From VRUE01 sp963703335 (lineage in GTDB: Bacteria > Actinomycetota > Thermoleophilia > Solirubrobacterales > 70-9), in contig OY969812.1 in the NCBI GenBank assembly GCA_963703335.1, positions 2,294,001 to 2,358,000 on the forward strand: a DNA stretch of 64,000 nucleotides, read 5' to 3'. Positions within the stretch are counted from its first letter, which is position 1. Each line of letters begins with the position of its first letter. The notes under the pieces are model-generated. The model saw nothing but the letters and a program-made list of their open reading frames with translations, made no database searches and was not told the DNA's origin. Shown here piece after piece: positions 24,086-32,136 of this stretch. Both the position numbers and the translations under genes were made by a program.

Positions 24086-24819
24086 GCATCGGGCCTCGGG
24101 AGCGATCCGGAGCGGCGCCGGTCCTGGTTGCGCGCGACCTCTCGAGGAAGTACGACGACTTTCTTGCGCTCGGTTCTTTTCGGGTCGATCTGCCGCCGGG
24201 GCAGCTGGTCGCCCTGGTCGGTCCCAACGGAGCCGGCAAGACGACCTTCCTCACGATCGCGGCGGGGCTGCTCGAGCCCACCGCCGGCATGCTGCTGGTC
24301 GATGGCGCGACAGCGGGGTCGATCGCGGCGCGTAAGGCGGTTTCCTACCTTCCCGACACGCCGGTCTTCTACGATGATCTCAGTCTCGCCGAGCACCTCG
24401 AATACGTCGCGGCGTTGCACGGTGTGGCCGACAATGGAGCGCGGTCGCAGCAGCTTCTGGAGCGGTTGGGGCTCGGCGACTGGGGGAACGGCCTGCCCTC
24501 GGAATTCAGCCGCGGCATGCGCCAGAAGGCCTCGATTGCCCTGGCGCTGGTACGGCCCTTCTCGGTCCTGCTCGCCGACGAGCCGTTCGACGGCCTCGAT
24601 CCTCCCAGTCGGGATGTCCTCTTCCAACTGCTTGCGGAGGCGCGGGAGGCCGGCGCTGCCATCGTCGTCTCCACCCATCGCCGCGACGTTGTCGGCTCGG
24701 CCGATCGCTGCCTGGCTCTCCGCGACGGAGAGCTCGTCTACGACGGCCCTCCCGAGACCGAGGCGCTTGGCGAGTACTTCGAGCTCAGCTCCCGGCCGGG
24801 CTCGGCGCCGCCAGCTTGA
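24082..24819 (+). CDS. ABC transporter ATP-binding protein, ABC-2 type
   Basis: A 245-residue ATPase. Walker A GPNGAGKTT near residue 49, Q-loop region replaced by YLPDTPVFYDDLSLAEHLEY as in many ABC-2 exporters, signature FSRGMRQK near residue 146 (a degenerate LSGGQ), Walker B SVLLADEPFDGLDPPSRD near residue 165 and switch His in STHRRDV. GTG start overlapping the permease stop (GTGA). The 3' end overlaps the convergent MoxR gene by 35 bases, so transcription of one may interfere with the other. Works with the permease at 22508. Confidence 0.85.
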   Translation: MSIGPRERSGAAPVLVARDLSRKYDDFLALGSFRVDLPPGQLVALVGPNGAGKTTFLTIAAGLLEPTAGMLLVDGATAGSIAARKAVSYLPDTPVFYDDLSLAEHLEYVAALHGVADNGARSQQLLERLGLGDWGNGLPSEFSRGMRQKASIALALVRPFSVLLADEPFDGLDPPSRDVLFQLLAEAREAGAAIVVSTHRRDVVGSADRCLALRDGELVYDGPPETEALGEYFELSSRPGSAPPA

Positions 24820-25666
24820 CCCCGACTCGCTCGGCGACCAGCTCGATGTCGGTGCGGTGCTTGACGATGATCGACATCGACTGCTCAAAGGTCTCGCGGT
24901 CGATGTCCTCGGCGCCCATCAGCAGCAGCGTCCGCGCCCAGTCGATCGACTCGGCGATCGAGGGCGGCTTCTTCAGGTCGAGGTCGCGGATCATCCTCAC
25001 CACCTCGACCATGCGGCGGGCGAGCGACTCGGGCAGCTCCGGCGCGTGCAGGCGGACGATCTCCATCTCCCGCTCCAGATCCGGATAGTCGAGCCAGAGG
25101 TAGAGGCAGCGGCGCTTCAGCGCCTCGGTCAGCTCGCGCGAGTTGTTCGAGGTGAGGACGACGATTGGCATCGTCGTCGCTGAAACCTGGCCCAGCTCCG
25201 GGATCGTGATCTGGAAGTCGGAGAGCAGCTCGAGCAGCATCGCCTCGAACTCCTGGTCGGTCTTGTCGATCTCGTCGATCAGCAGCACGACGGGCTCGGG
25301 GCTCGCGATCGCCTGCATCAGCGGCCGCTCGAGCAGGAACTCCTTGTCGAAGATGTCGCCGTGGACGTCCTCCCAACCGTCCTCGCCGCCGGCCTGGATG
25401 CGCAGCAGCTGCTTGCGGTAGTTCCACTCATATAGCGCCTTGGCCTCGTCCAGCCCCTCGTAGCACTGCAGGCGGATCAGCTCACGGCCGGTGGAACGGG
25501 AGAGTGCCTTGGCGAGCTCGGTCTTACCGACCCCGGCCGGGCCCTCGACCAAGACCGGCTTGCCGAGCTGCTGGGCGAGGAAAGAGACCAGCGCCGCGGG
25601 CTCGTCGGCCAGGTAGCCGACCTGGGCGAGCGCGTCCTTAACCTCAGCGGCGGTGCCATCGGCCAT
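24785..25666 (-). CDS. MoxR-family AAA+ ATPase (CoxD-like)
   Basis: A 293-residue AAA+ ATPase of the MoxR group. Walker A EGPAGVGKTELAKA near residue 39, Walker B VVLLIDEIDKTD near residue 118, sensor 1 VVLTSNNSRELTEALKRRC near residue 170, and the lid region LDYPDLEREMEIV with the MoxR-typical arginine-rich helix. MoxR/CoxD proteins work with VWA proteins to mature metalloenzymes or remodel complexes; the likely partner is encoded at 21080-22489. No carbon monoxide dehydrogenase subunits are in this window, so the client is unknown. The start is the ATG at 25666, with TATCAT 7 bases upstream. Confidence 0.9.
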   Translation of the reverse strand: MADGTAAEVKDALAQVGYLADEPAALVSFLAQQLGKPVLVEGPAGVGKTELAKALSRSTGRELIRLQCYEGLDEAKALYEWNYRKQLLRIQAGGEDGWEDVHGDIFDKEFLLERPLMQAIASPEPVVLLIDEIDKTDQEFEAMLLELLSDFQITIPELGQVSATTMPIVVLTSNNSRELTEALKRRCLYLWLDYPDLEREMEIVRLHAPELPESLARRMVEVVRMIRDLDLKKPPSIAESIDWARTLLLMGAEDIDRETFEQSMSIIVKHRTDIELVAERVGVKLAAPSPAGS

Positions 25667-25673
25667 GGAGGCG

Positions 25674-25682
25674 ATGATAATC
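25674..25682. promoter_or_regulatory. Divergent -10 boxes for the MoxR and small membrane protein genes
   Basis: Within the 23-base gap, TATCAT (minus strand, 25679-25674) sits 7 bases before the MoxR ATG, and GATAAT (plus strand, 25676-25681) sits 8 bases before the GTG at 25690. This repeats the layout at 22496-22502. Confidence 0.55.
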
Positions 25683-25689
25683 CGGTGCC

Positions 25690-25944
25690 GTGCTCGACCT
25701 CGCCCTGCCCCTCGCCTCGCTGCTGCCGCACAGCGCCGGCCCCTACATCGCGCTGATGCTGATCGGCTTTGTGATCGGCATCCTCGGCCACCTCAGCTCG
25801 GCCCGCTGGCTCGTCGCCGCCGGTGTGATCCTGATCTTCCTTGGTGCCTTCCTCTTCCCAGTGGCCGTCAATTTCACCCAGGACAGCCCGCGTGACCTCG
25901 ATGCCCCCGCGGAAGGCACGCGGCCCGTCGAAGTCGTCCCCTAG
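25690..25944 (+). CDS. Small membrane protein, two TM helices
   Basis: An 84-residue protein with two hydrophobic helices (about residues 17-35 and 40-60) and a short acidic, proline-rich tail (DLDAPAEGTRPVEVVP). GTG start, leaderless by the GATAAT box 8 bases upstream. No family is recognised. It diverges from the MoxR gene and precedes an unrelated lipoprotein gene by 63 bases. Confidence 0.65.
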   Translation: MLDLALPLASLLPHSAGPYIALMLIGFVIGILGHLSSARWLVAAGVILIFLGAFLFPVAVNFTQDSPRDLDAPAEGTRPVEVVP

Positions 25945-26007
25945 CTGCCGCCGCCCACCCGCTAGCTTTACGGCTACGCCAACCCGATTCTCAGGAGGAC
26001 CACCGCT

Positions 26008-27117
26008 TTGAGTCGTCTTGCTCGCATCTTTTCCGTCGTCGTTGCGCTGATCGCATTCGCTGCAGTGCTGGCGGCCTGTGGCGGTGGCAGCAGCAGCGAC
26101 GATCCCCAGTCGGTCATCGATGAAGCGACGCTGCAGGGGATCGAAAGCGGGGACTTGGACCTGGCGGCCGATGTTGGCGTCGTCGGCAAGAAGGGGGGCG
26201 ACCTCAAGATCAGCCTCTCCGGCCTTTTCCAGAGTGACGGCGAATCTGAACTGCCCGACCTGGATATCTCCTTTGCTGCCGCGGGCTCGATCGGCGGTGA
26301 AAAGATCGACCGCGAAGGCGGACTTACGTTGCTCGGCAACAAAGCCTTCGTCGGCTACGAAGGGGATGAGTACGAAGTCGACCGGACCACCTTCGATTTC
26401 GTCAGGTCGCTGCTCAAACAGCAGACCGGTGGCCAGTCAGGCGAAACGACCTCCTGTGGGGAGGCGGTCGGCGGCATCGAACTTGGCGATTTCGCCGAAA
26501 ACCTCAAAGACGAAGGCAGCGTCGATGTCGGCGGGACGAGCACGACAAAGGTCAGCGGTGACCTCAACGTGATGGGCGCCGTCGAAGTGGCCAGCGAACT
26601 GATCGACGATCCTGCCTGCGGCGAGCAGCTGAACGGCGCTGGTCTGTTGCCCTCGGCCGCCGAGCTCGACAAGGCGAAGGGCACGATCAAGGACTCGGTC
26701 AAGTCGGCCCACGTCGAGCTCTACGTTGGCGACGATCACATCGTGCGCAGGATCACGGCAAAGGCGACGATCGAACCGCCACCCAGCAAAAACGCATCGG
26801 CCAAACGGGTCGACCTGGATCTCGATTTGACTCTGACCGGCGTCAACGAAGAGCAAGAAATCTCAGCGCCAACTGGCTCCAAGCCGCTCAGCGATCTCTT
26901 CATCAAGCTGGGGATCAACCCGATCGAACTGCTCGACGCCTTCCAGGGCGGCGGTGGAGCCCAGGGATTGGGCGGTCTGCTCGAAGGCCTCAACAAAATC
27001 GGCGGCGGTTCCTCGGGGGGAGGCGGCTCAGGCGGGGGGCAGCAGTCTTACTACGAGTGCCTGGGTGAAGCTCACACACCGGTTGACATCCAGAACTGCA
27101 CGGGATTGCTCCAGTAG
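26008..27117 (+). CDS. LppX/LprG-like lipoprotein
   Basis: A 369-residue exported protein. A signal peptide ends in lipobox LAAC near residue 24, followed by a GGGSSSDD linker. The body (about residues 35-300) has the alternating strand pattern and the GNKAFVGYEGDEYEVDRTTF segment seen in LppX/LprAFG proteins, whose hydrophobic-cavity fold carries lipids to the outer layers of the cell. A Gly/Ser-rich spacer then leads to a short Cys-containing tail, YYECLGEAHTPVDIQNCTGL. Four cysteines downstream of the lipobox could form disulfides. TTG start, supported by aggagg 10 bases upstream. A lipid-carrier role is inferred. Confidence 0.75.
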   Translation: MSRLARIFSVVVALIAFAAVLAACGGGSSSDDPQSVIDEATLQGIESGDLDLAADVGVVGKKGGDLKISLSGLFQSDGESELPDLDISFAAAGSIGGEKIDREGGLTLLGNKAFVGYEGDEYEVDRTTFDFVRSLLKQQTGGQSGETTSCGEAVGGIELGDFAENLKDEGSVDVGGTSTTKVSGDLNVMGAVEVASELIDDPACGEQLNGAGLLPSAAELDKAKGTIKDSVKSAHVELYVGDDHIVRRITAKATIEPPPSKNASAKRVDLDLDLTLTGVNEEQEISAPTGSKPLSDLFIKLGINPIELLDAFQGGGGAQGLGGLLEGLNKIGGGSSGGGGSGGGQQSYYECLGEAHTPVDIQNCTGLLQ

Positions 27118-27215
27118 TCGCGTTCCTCCGCACTCCATACGGCTGGCCCTATCTGCTGACGCCGCTGATCCCGCTTGCTGTCGTCCTGGATCTGACTGGC
27201 GCCGCCGCGGGGGCA

Positions 27216-28214
27216 GTGTTCGCTGCCTCGGCGCTGGGGATCGTTCCCACGGCGGCGCTGATGGGCCGTGCGACCGAGGAGCTTGCTGCTCGTTCGGGGC
27301 CCGGGATCGGCGGCTTGCTCAACGTCACCTTCGGCAACGCGCCGGAGCTGATCATCGCCCTCTTCGCACTGCAGAAGGGCCTACAGGAGGTGGTCAAGGC
27401 CTCAATTGTCGGCTCGATCATCGGCAACATCCTGCTCGTGCTCGGCGCGGCGATGCTCTTCGGCGGCCTCGGGCGCGACAAACAGACCTTCAGTCGCACC
27501 ACCGCGAGCATCCAGACGACGATGCTGCTGCTGGCCGGGGCGGCGCTGGTGATGCCCGCGATCTTCGAGCTGGTCGAGGGCAAGGGCCTGCCTTCGCCGC
27601 GCGCTGAGACCGTCAACTACGGCTCGACGGTCGAGCACCTTTCGCTGGCTGTGGCGATCGTTCTAATCGCCACCTACGTGGCCGGGCTCTTCTTCTCGCT
27701 GAAGACCCACCGCGACATCTTCAATCCCGAGTACGAGGACGAGGGAACCTGGGGCTGGTCGACCCGCAAATCCGTGCTGGCCCTGGCCGGCGCGGGGGTG
27801 CTGGTCGGGCTGATGTCCGAGGTGCTGGTCGGCTCGATCGAGGAGGCCTCACACGCGGTTGGCCTCTCTGAGTTCTTCATCGGCGTGATCGTCGTCGCGA
27901 TCGTCGGCAACGCCGCCGAGCACTGGGTGGCGGTCCTGGTCGCGATGAAAGACAAGATGGACCTCGCGGTCAACATCGCGATCGGCTCCAGCGCCCAGGT
28001 GGCGCTCTTCGTTGCGCCGATTCTCGTCCTCGCCTCCTTCTTCCTCGGCCCGCACCCGCTGGCCCTTGTCTTCAACGGTTTCGAGCTCGGCGCGATCCTC
28101 TTCGCGATCCTGATCGCCAACTACGTCACCCAGGACGGCGAATCGACCTGGTTTGAGGGCGTCCAGCTGCTCGCCGTCTACGCGGTTTTCGGCATCGCCT
28201 TTTACTACGCCTAG
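27216..28214 (+). CDS. CAX-type calcium/cation:proton antiporter (start uncertain)
   Basis: A membrane protein of the Ca2+/H+ exchanger (CAX/ChaA) family with the two alpha repeats intact: GGLLNVTFGNAPELIIALFA near residue 28 and GVIVVAIVGNAAEHWVAVLVA near residue 225. Both contain the acidic cation-binding Glu (NAPE, NAAEH). The listed GTG at 27216 is the first conventional start, but it would cut off the first membrane helix: the same frame upstream encodes a sensible TM1 (WPYLLTPLIPLAVVLDL) back to a stop at 27084. Within that stretch only CTG (27096) or ATT (27105) could start, overlapping the lipoprotein gene. The true start is therefore probably non-standard. Confidence 0.85.
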   Translation: MFAASALGIVPTAALMGRATEELAARSGPGIGGLLNVTFGNAPELIIALFALQKGLQEVVKASIVGSIIGNILLVLGAAMLFGGLGRDKQTFSRTTASIQTTMLLLAGAALVMPAIFELVEGKGLPSPRAETVNYGSTVEHLSLAVAIVLIATYVAGLFFSLKTHRDIFNPEYEDEGTWGWSTRKSVLALAGAGVLVGLMSEVLVGSIEEASHAVGLSEFFIGVIVVAIVGNAAEHWVAVLVAMKDKMDLAVNIAIGSSAQVALFVAPILVLASFFLGPHPLALVFNGFELGAILFAILIANYVTQDGESTWFEGVQLLAVYAVFGIAFYYA

Positions 28215-28223
28215 GCTGTCTGC

Positions 28224-29228
28224 GTGGCGGACGCCCTGCTCCTGCTGGTCAGCTTCGCGGTGATCCTCGCCGGGGCGCTGCTCTTCACCAATGCGGTCGA
28301 GTGGATCGGGCACCGGCTGGCGCTGGGTGAGGGCGCCGTCGGCAGCGTACTGGCGGCGGTCGGCACGGCGATGCCCGAGACGCTGATCGCGATCGTCGCC
28401 CTGCTCGAGGCAAGCGAGGGGGCGGACCAGGTCGCAATCGGCGCGATCGTCGGGGCACCCTTCCTGCTCGCGACCCTGGCGATGGGGCTGGTCGGGCTCT
28501 TTGCCTATCTCTACCGCGAGCGGCGCGAACAGGGGATCGAGCTCAACGCGCACAAGCCAACCCTGGAGCGCGACCTGCTCTTCTTCCTCTTCTTCTTCGC
28601 CCTGGCCCTGGCCCTGGGCTGGGGCGCCCCCGATCCGCTGCGCATCGCGGTCGGGATCCTCGTCATCCTCGCCTACCCGCTCTACATCGCTCGCACCCTG
28701 CGCGCCGGCGGAGAGGTGCAGGCCGAGGAGACGCTCAACCCGCTGGTCTTCGAGCGGCGCCCGGAAAGACGTGAAGATCCGGGCCTGCTGCTCTGCGTCG
28801 TCCAGCTCGGGGTCGGCCTCGGCGCGATGGTCGGCGGCGCTCACCTCTTCGTGGAGTCCCTGCTCCACATCGCCGAGAGTCTCGGCGTCGAGGCCGTTGT
28901 CCTGGCGCTCGTCCTCGCCCCCCTCGCGACCGAGCTGCCGGAGAAGGTCAACAGTTTCTTCTGGGTCCGCGACGGCAAGGACTCGCTGGCGCTGGGCAAC
29001 ATCAGCGGCGCGATGGTCTTCCAGTCGACGATCCCGGTCGGCATCGGGCTCGTCTTCACCGAGTGGGAGTTGAGTGGCAACGCCGCGCTTTCGGTTGTCC
29101 TCGGCCTCGCTGGCGGTCTGCTCGCCTATGAGGTCCTGCACCGCCGCGGCCGCTTCGGCTTGCCAGCGGTCGTCACCTGGTTCGTGCTCTACACGGCCTT
29201 CATCGTCGTTGTCGCCGCCGGCGCCTGA
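28224..29228 (+). CDS. Sodium/calcium exchanger family membrane protein
   Basis: A 334-residue member of the CaCA superfamily, NCX-like branch. Alpha repeats: GSVLAAVGTAMPETLIAIVA near residue 40 and LALVLAPLATELPEKVNSFF near residue 230, each with the conserved acidic residue (PET, TELPE). About ten to eleven membrane helices. GTG at 28224, nine bases after the CAX stop, so the two exchangers are probably cotranscribed, giving one operon with both proton-coupled and sodium-type cation exchange. Ion specificity cannot be read from the sequence. Confidence 0.87.
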   Translation: MADALLLLVSFAVILAGALLFTNAVEWIGHRLALGEGAVGSVLAAVGTAMPETLIAIVALLEASEGADQVAIGAIVGAPFLLATLAMGLVGLFAYLYRERREQGIELNAHKPTLERDLLFFLFFFALALALGWGAPDPLRIAVGILVILAYPLYIARTLRAGGEVQAEETLNPLVFERRPERREDPGLLLCVVQLGVGLGAMVGGAHLFVESLLHIAESLGVEAVVLALVLAPLATELPEKVNSFFWVRDGKDSLALGNISGAMVFQSTIPVGIGLVFTEWELSGNAALSVVLGLAGGLLAYEVLHRRGRFGLPAVVTWFVLYTAFIVVVAAGA

Positions 29229-29332
29229 ACGCGTCGCTCTGTCGTCCCTATTCCCCCAGAGCCTTTTTGGGAACAGTTCAGCCCTAAGTCTTGAATTAAC
29301 AACTTAATGCTTATGAGTGCTATTCTTTCCTT

Positions 29333-29797
29333 ATGCAGACGATTGAGCTTTCGGATGCGACCTACAAGCGGCTCCTTTCGCATTTGACTGCCTTTGGCGA
29401 AACGCCCGAGGACGTGATCCGCCGTTTGCTCGACGAGGCCGGTGTCGCCAACCCACGGAGAGAGGCAATCAAGGACGCTCTGCGGCGGAACCGGGCAAGG
29501 GCGACGCCGGGTTCGATCCTTCCAGAGCACGAGTATTGGGAGCCGATGCTCAACATCATCGTCGCCCGGGGCGGCTCGGCTCCCGCTGGCGACGTGATTG
29601 AGGAATTGGGGGAGCGATTGAAGGACGCATTCACGCCTCTCGACCTCGAGCAGCTCGACACAGGGGCGGTGCGATGGCGCAACCGAGCACGCTTCGCCCG
29701 CCTTCGGATGACAGAGCAGGGGCTCCTTAGCAGCACCTCGCCCCGCGGGATCTGGGAGATCACCGATGCCGGTCGGGCGTATCTCGGGGGCGCCTAG
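29333..29797 (+). CDS. Winged-helix protein with an Mrr_N-like domain, no nuclease
   Basis: A 154-residue protein. Residues 1-37 (MQTIELSDATYKRLLSHLTA...) resemble an antitoxin-like helical segment; residues about 65-150 match the N-terminal winged-helix domain of Mrr restriction endonucleases: a conserved-looking RWRNRARFARLRMTEQGLL followed by SPRGIWEITDAGRAYL. The PD-(D/E)XK nuclease that normally follows in Mrr is absent, so it may be a DNA-binding regulator. The upstream 80 bases are A+T-rich, with TATTCT about 10 bases before the ATG. It opens the accessory region. Confidence 0.65.
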   Translation: MQTIELSDATYKRLLSHLTAFGETPEDVIRRLLDEAGVANPRREAIKDALRRNRARATPGSILPEHEYWEPMLNIIVARGGSAPAGDVIEELGERLKDAFTPLDLEQLDTGAVRWRNRARFARLRMTEQGLLSSTSPRGIWEITDAGRAYLGGA

Positions 29798-29986
29798 GTG
29801 TCTGGCGTGAAGCGAGTCTCAGACATCTCGTTGTCTTCGGAATTCTTGATTGAGATTCAGCGCGAAAAACTGAGGGACTGGCGAGTGAACCGCGGCGCCA
29901 AGATCGTCTTCCTCGCCTGGGTCTGCCTGACCATGGGCGACAAGGCGGTGACCCGCGTCCTCGCTTCGGCTCTGCTTCCGTTTTGA
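29798..29986 (+). CDS. Possible small ORF, unknown
   Basis: A 62-residue frame starting GTG immediately after the Mrr_N-like gene. It has a mildly hydrophobic segment (KIVFLAWVCLTMGDKAV) and ordinary codon use, but no family and no ribosome binding site. It may be a genuine partner or chance; included because the 190-base stretch otherwise holds nothing. Confidence 0.25.
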   Translation: MSGVKRVSDISLSSEFLIEIQREKLRDWRVNRGAKIVFLAWVCLTMGDKAVTRVLASALLPF

Positions 29987-29991
29987 GCGGC

Positions 29992-30462
29992 TCAGGCCGC
30001 GGTGAGCTCGCCAAGTGCTTTCAGCACCAGGTCGTCGTGCTGTTTAGGTGAGACCTTGGGGAAGACTTTGGCGATCTTGCCGTCGGGGTCGATGATGAAT
30101 GTGGCGCGCTGGACCCCCATGTACTTCTTGCCGTACATCGACTTCTCGACCCAGGTGCCGTATTCCTCGGCCACGGTGTGGTCGGCGTCGGCGAGCAGCG
30201 TGAAGTCGAGATCGAACTTACCGGCGAACTTCTGCACCGCCTCGACCTTGTCGGGTGAGATTCCGATCACGCGGGCACCGGCCGCCTTGTAGTCGGCGCT
30301 GCGGTCGCGGACGCCGCAGGCCTGGGTCGTGCAGCCGGGCGTGTCGGCGCGAGGATAAAAATACAGTATTACCGTCTGACCTCTGAGGTCGGACAGCTTG
30401 ACCGGATCACCGTTGTGATCGAGCAACTCGAAGTCGGGAGCTATGTTGCCTGCTTGGAGCAT
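29992..30462 (-). CDS. bcp: Bcp-type thioredoxin-dependent peroxiredoxin
   Basis: A 156-residue atypical 2-Cys peroxiredoxin. The peroxidatic and resolving cysteines are five residues apart in ADTPGCTTQACGVRD near residue 44, the BCP/PrxQ arrangement. IAPDFELLDHNGDPVKLSDL opens the fold and GVQRATFIIDPDGKI supplies the conserved Arg. It reduces hydroperoxides using thioredoxin. ATG at 30462. A second, broken member of the family lies at 33790-33902, but the two differ too much in sequence to be a recent duplication. Confidence 0.93.
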   Translation of the reverse strand: MLQAGNIAPDFELLDHNGDPVKLSDLRGQTVILYFYPRADTPGCTTQACGVRDRSADYKAAGARVIGISPDKVEAVQKFAGKFDLDFTLLADADHTVAEEYGTWVEKSMYGKKYMGVQRATFIIDPDGKIAKVFPKVSPKQHDDLVLKALGELTAA

Positions 30463-30636
30463 GGGGTCGGAGGCTAGCTCAAAGAGTCAGCGGTTGACCT
30501 CAACGCCACCGAGTCTCCTGCAACTGTCACAATGATGTGTGCGAATCGCACTCCGATCCACAAGCTGGTGGCGGGACTCGCCCTGATGTCGAGCAAACTC
30601 GGTGAGCTGTCGTTCAAATCCTGCGACTGCGCAGCG

Positions 30637-31821
30637 CTAACACCAACCAGGACCGCCATAGCGGAATGCGTGAGCAGGATTCGCCGCCCATTGACCGGTC
30701 ACATAAGCTCCTGGATCGGACGCAAAGCTGCCCATGTTCGCGGATTGCGACTGGGTATTGTAATTATACTCGTACCAGACATCTCCAAACATGGCTGCCC
30801 CGGGATTAGTGCCGAAAAGCCCCGCGTACCCCATGTCAGCGCAGGTCCATTGTGCGGTGGTCGCCACCTCGCCACCGACTTCCGCGCGTGAGAGATAGCT
30901 CGGGTACAGATAGGTCCACGCTGAATGAGGAATGTAGCCTACCCACTGCCCATCATAATAGAACCACCAGTTGTTGCCGTCCATACGCGCACCATAGATA
31001 TGGAATTTGTCGTTATGGGTCAGTACGGAGCCAGGCTGTATGACTGCGCTGCTCTGAACCCAAGCAACACCAGGTTCACCGGTATACCCGAGGAACTGTC
31101 CGCAATCCCAAGCGGAGATGAACAGATGTGGTTCGTAGTTCCCATTGAACTGACCAGCTGACTCGGTCCAGCCAGTCTCGACGGTGGATTCGCACCCGCC
31201 GTAGGCTCGCGTGCCCCACATCTGCGCCAGGCTATGGGACCCTTCTAGGCTTTCCCCGTAGGGTATGTAGGGCTGCTCGTTAGTCATGGACATCCATAGA
31301 CCATTGAATTTCTGTTTCACTAGCAGGCCCTGTTCGCCGCCTGCCCAGGAGTACCAAACCCCTTGGCTGTTGTCCCACCACCGACTCGCCTTGGCGGTGG
31401 GCATTCCCGCTTCATGCCTTCTGGACTTTCGGCCGATCAATGGACGGGACAGTTGCCGAAAGCTTGGACCGGCCGCCTGATCGGCCCCCTGAGAGTTGTA
31501 ACGACCATTCGGAAATCGAAGCGCCTTGCCAGGGCCTCTTGGGAGGGTCGGGTCGGGGACTTCCCCGTCTGGACAGACCTGCCTGAATTCGTCGCTCGCG
31601 ATTGCCGCTTGAAGTTCAGCGGCAGCTTCCGGTGGTAGCTTAGGCAGAGGAGGAGGATCGGCGATGTTTTTCAGCCGTGGCCGACAATCATAAGTCGACG
31701 GTGACGTCTCCACCGCCTGAGCGCTGGGTACGGCCCAACATGCAACTACCCCCAATACGGTAGCGACCAGCGCATACCTCCGCGCCTGTGATCCCCGACG
31801 CTCTAAAAAGCCCAGAACCAT
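30637..31821 (-). CDS. Secreted neprosin-family (glutamic peptidase-like) protein
   Basis: A 394-residue exported protein. A signal peptide (ALVATVLGVVACWAVPSAQA) precedes a pro-like region (about residues 40-145) and a C-terminal neprosin (DUF239) domain. Family marks: YGGCESTVETGWTESAG near residue 210, GNNWWFYYDGQWVGYIPHSAW near residue 300 (quoted here in part as family diagnostic), and SRAEVGGEVATT near residue 330. The two glutamates in VETGW and EVGGEV are at the positions equivalent to the catalytic pair of plant neprosin, which cleaves after proline. GAGGGGAG ribosome site precedes the ATG. Base composition is clearly lower in GC than neighbours, suggesting transfer. Activity is inferred. 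Confidence 0.8.
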   Translation of the reverse strand: MVLGFLERRGSQARRYALVATVLGVVACWAVPSAQAVETSPSTYDCRPRLKNIADPPPLPKLPPEAAAELQAAIASDEFRQVCPDGEVPDPTLPRGPGKALRFPNGRYNSQGADQAAGPSFRQLSRPLIGRKSRRHEAGMPTAKASRWWDNSQGVWYSWAGGEQGLLVKQKFNGLWMSMTNEQPYIPYGESLEGSHSLAQMWGTRAYGGCESTVETGWTESAGQFNGNYEPHLFISAWDCGQFLGYTGEPGVAWVQSSAVIQPGSVLTHNDKFHIYGARMDGNNWWFYYDGQWVGYIPHSAWTYLYPSYLSRAEVGGEVATTAQWTCADMGYAGLFGTNPGAAMFGDVWYEYNYNTQSQSANMGSFASDPGAYVTGQWAANPAHAFRYGGPGWC

Positions 31822-31865
31822 TGCTTTCTCCCCTCGATATAGCCGGAAGACCTCTGAATATAAGT

Positions 31866-31894
31866 ATTTAACTGTGCATAAAACCAGGCGTCAA
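31866..31894 (-). promoter_or_regulatory. Sigma-A-like promoter of the neprosin gene
   Basis: On the minus strand, TTGACG (31894-31889) and TTAAAT (31871-31866) are separated by 17 bases, the consensus spacing, about 45 bases before the neprosin start. The surrounding sequence is unusually A+T-rich for this window. Confidence 0.6.
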
Positions 31895-31950
31895 GGTTCA
31901 CCTAGCCAAATGATCGAGGCTAATCCGCTGAGAAGATGCGCCAGCTGCCG

Positions 31951-32136
31951 TCAGTCGTCTTTCTCCTCCTTGAATCTGCCGGGCCGGTAGTCGCCGGGAC
32001 TCCAGGTGAGCCCGGCGAGAAGATCCTCGGCGGGAAGTTCCAACGAGCCCGCCAGCTTTACCAGCGTGTCGACGCGAGCGATGCGCAGTCCGCGCTCAAG
32101 ATGGCTTATCTCGGCAGGCGAGCAAGCCGTCCCTGC
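31951..32136 (-). pseudogene. Truncated XRE-type helix-turn-helix regulator (5' end lost)
   Basis: A 61-codon open frame whose translation CSPAEISHLERGLRIARVDT... is the second half of an XRE helix-turn-helix followed by the usual C-terminal tail (LAGSLELPAEDLLAGLTWSP). The first helices (LRRxRGLSQEELA type) are missing and no start codon precedes the fragment; an in-frame stop lies just upstream. It overlaps the end of the gene at 32096-32344 in another frame, which itself lacks a C-terminus, so both seem to have been cut by the same deletion near 32110-32125. Confidence 0.65.

Noticed and set aside
27849..29141. A 430-codon minus-strand frame opposite the cation exchangers
   Set aside because: An antisense shadow of two clear membrane transporter genes; its Asp/Arg/Gln-rich sequence is typical of such shadows.
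30532..30640. A second tRNA-like T arm (gttcaaatcc) between bcp and the neprosin gene
   Set aside because: Only the T arm is recognisable; no D arm, anticodon arm or acceptor can be drawn.
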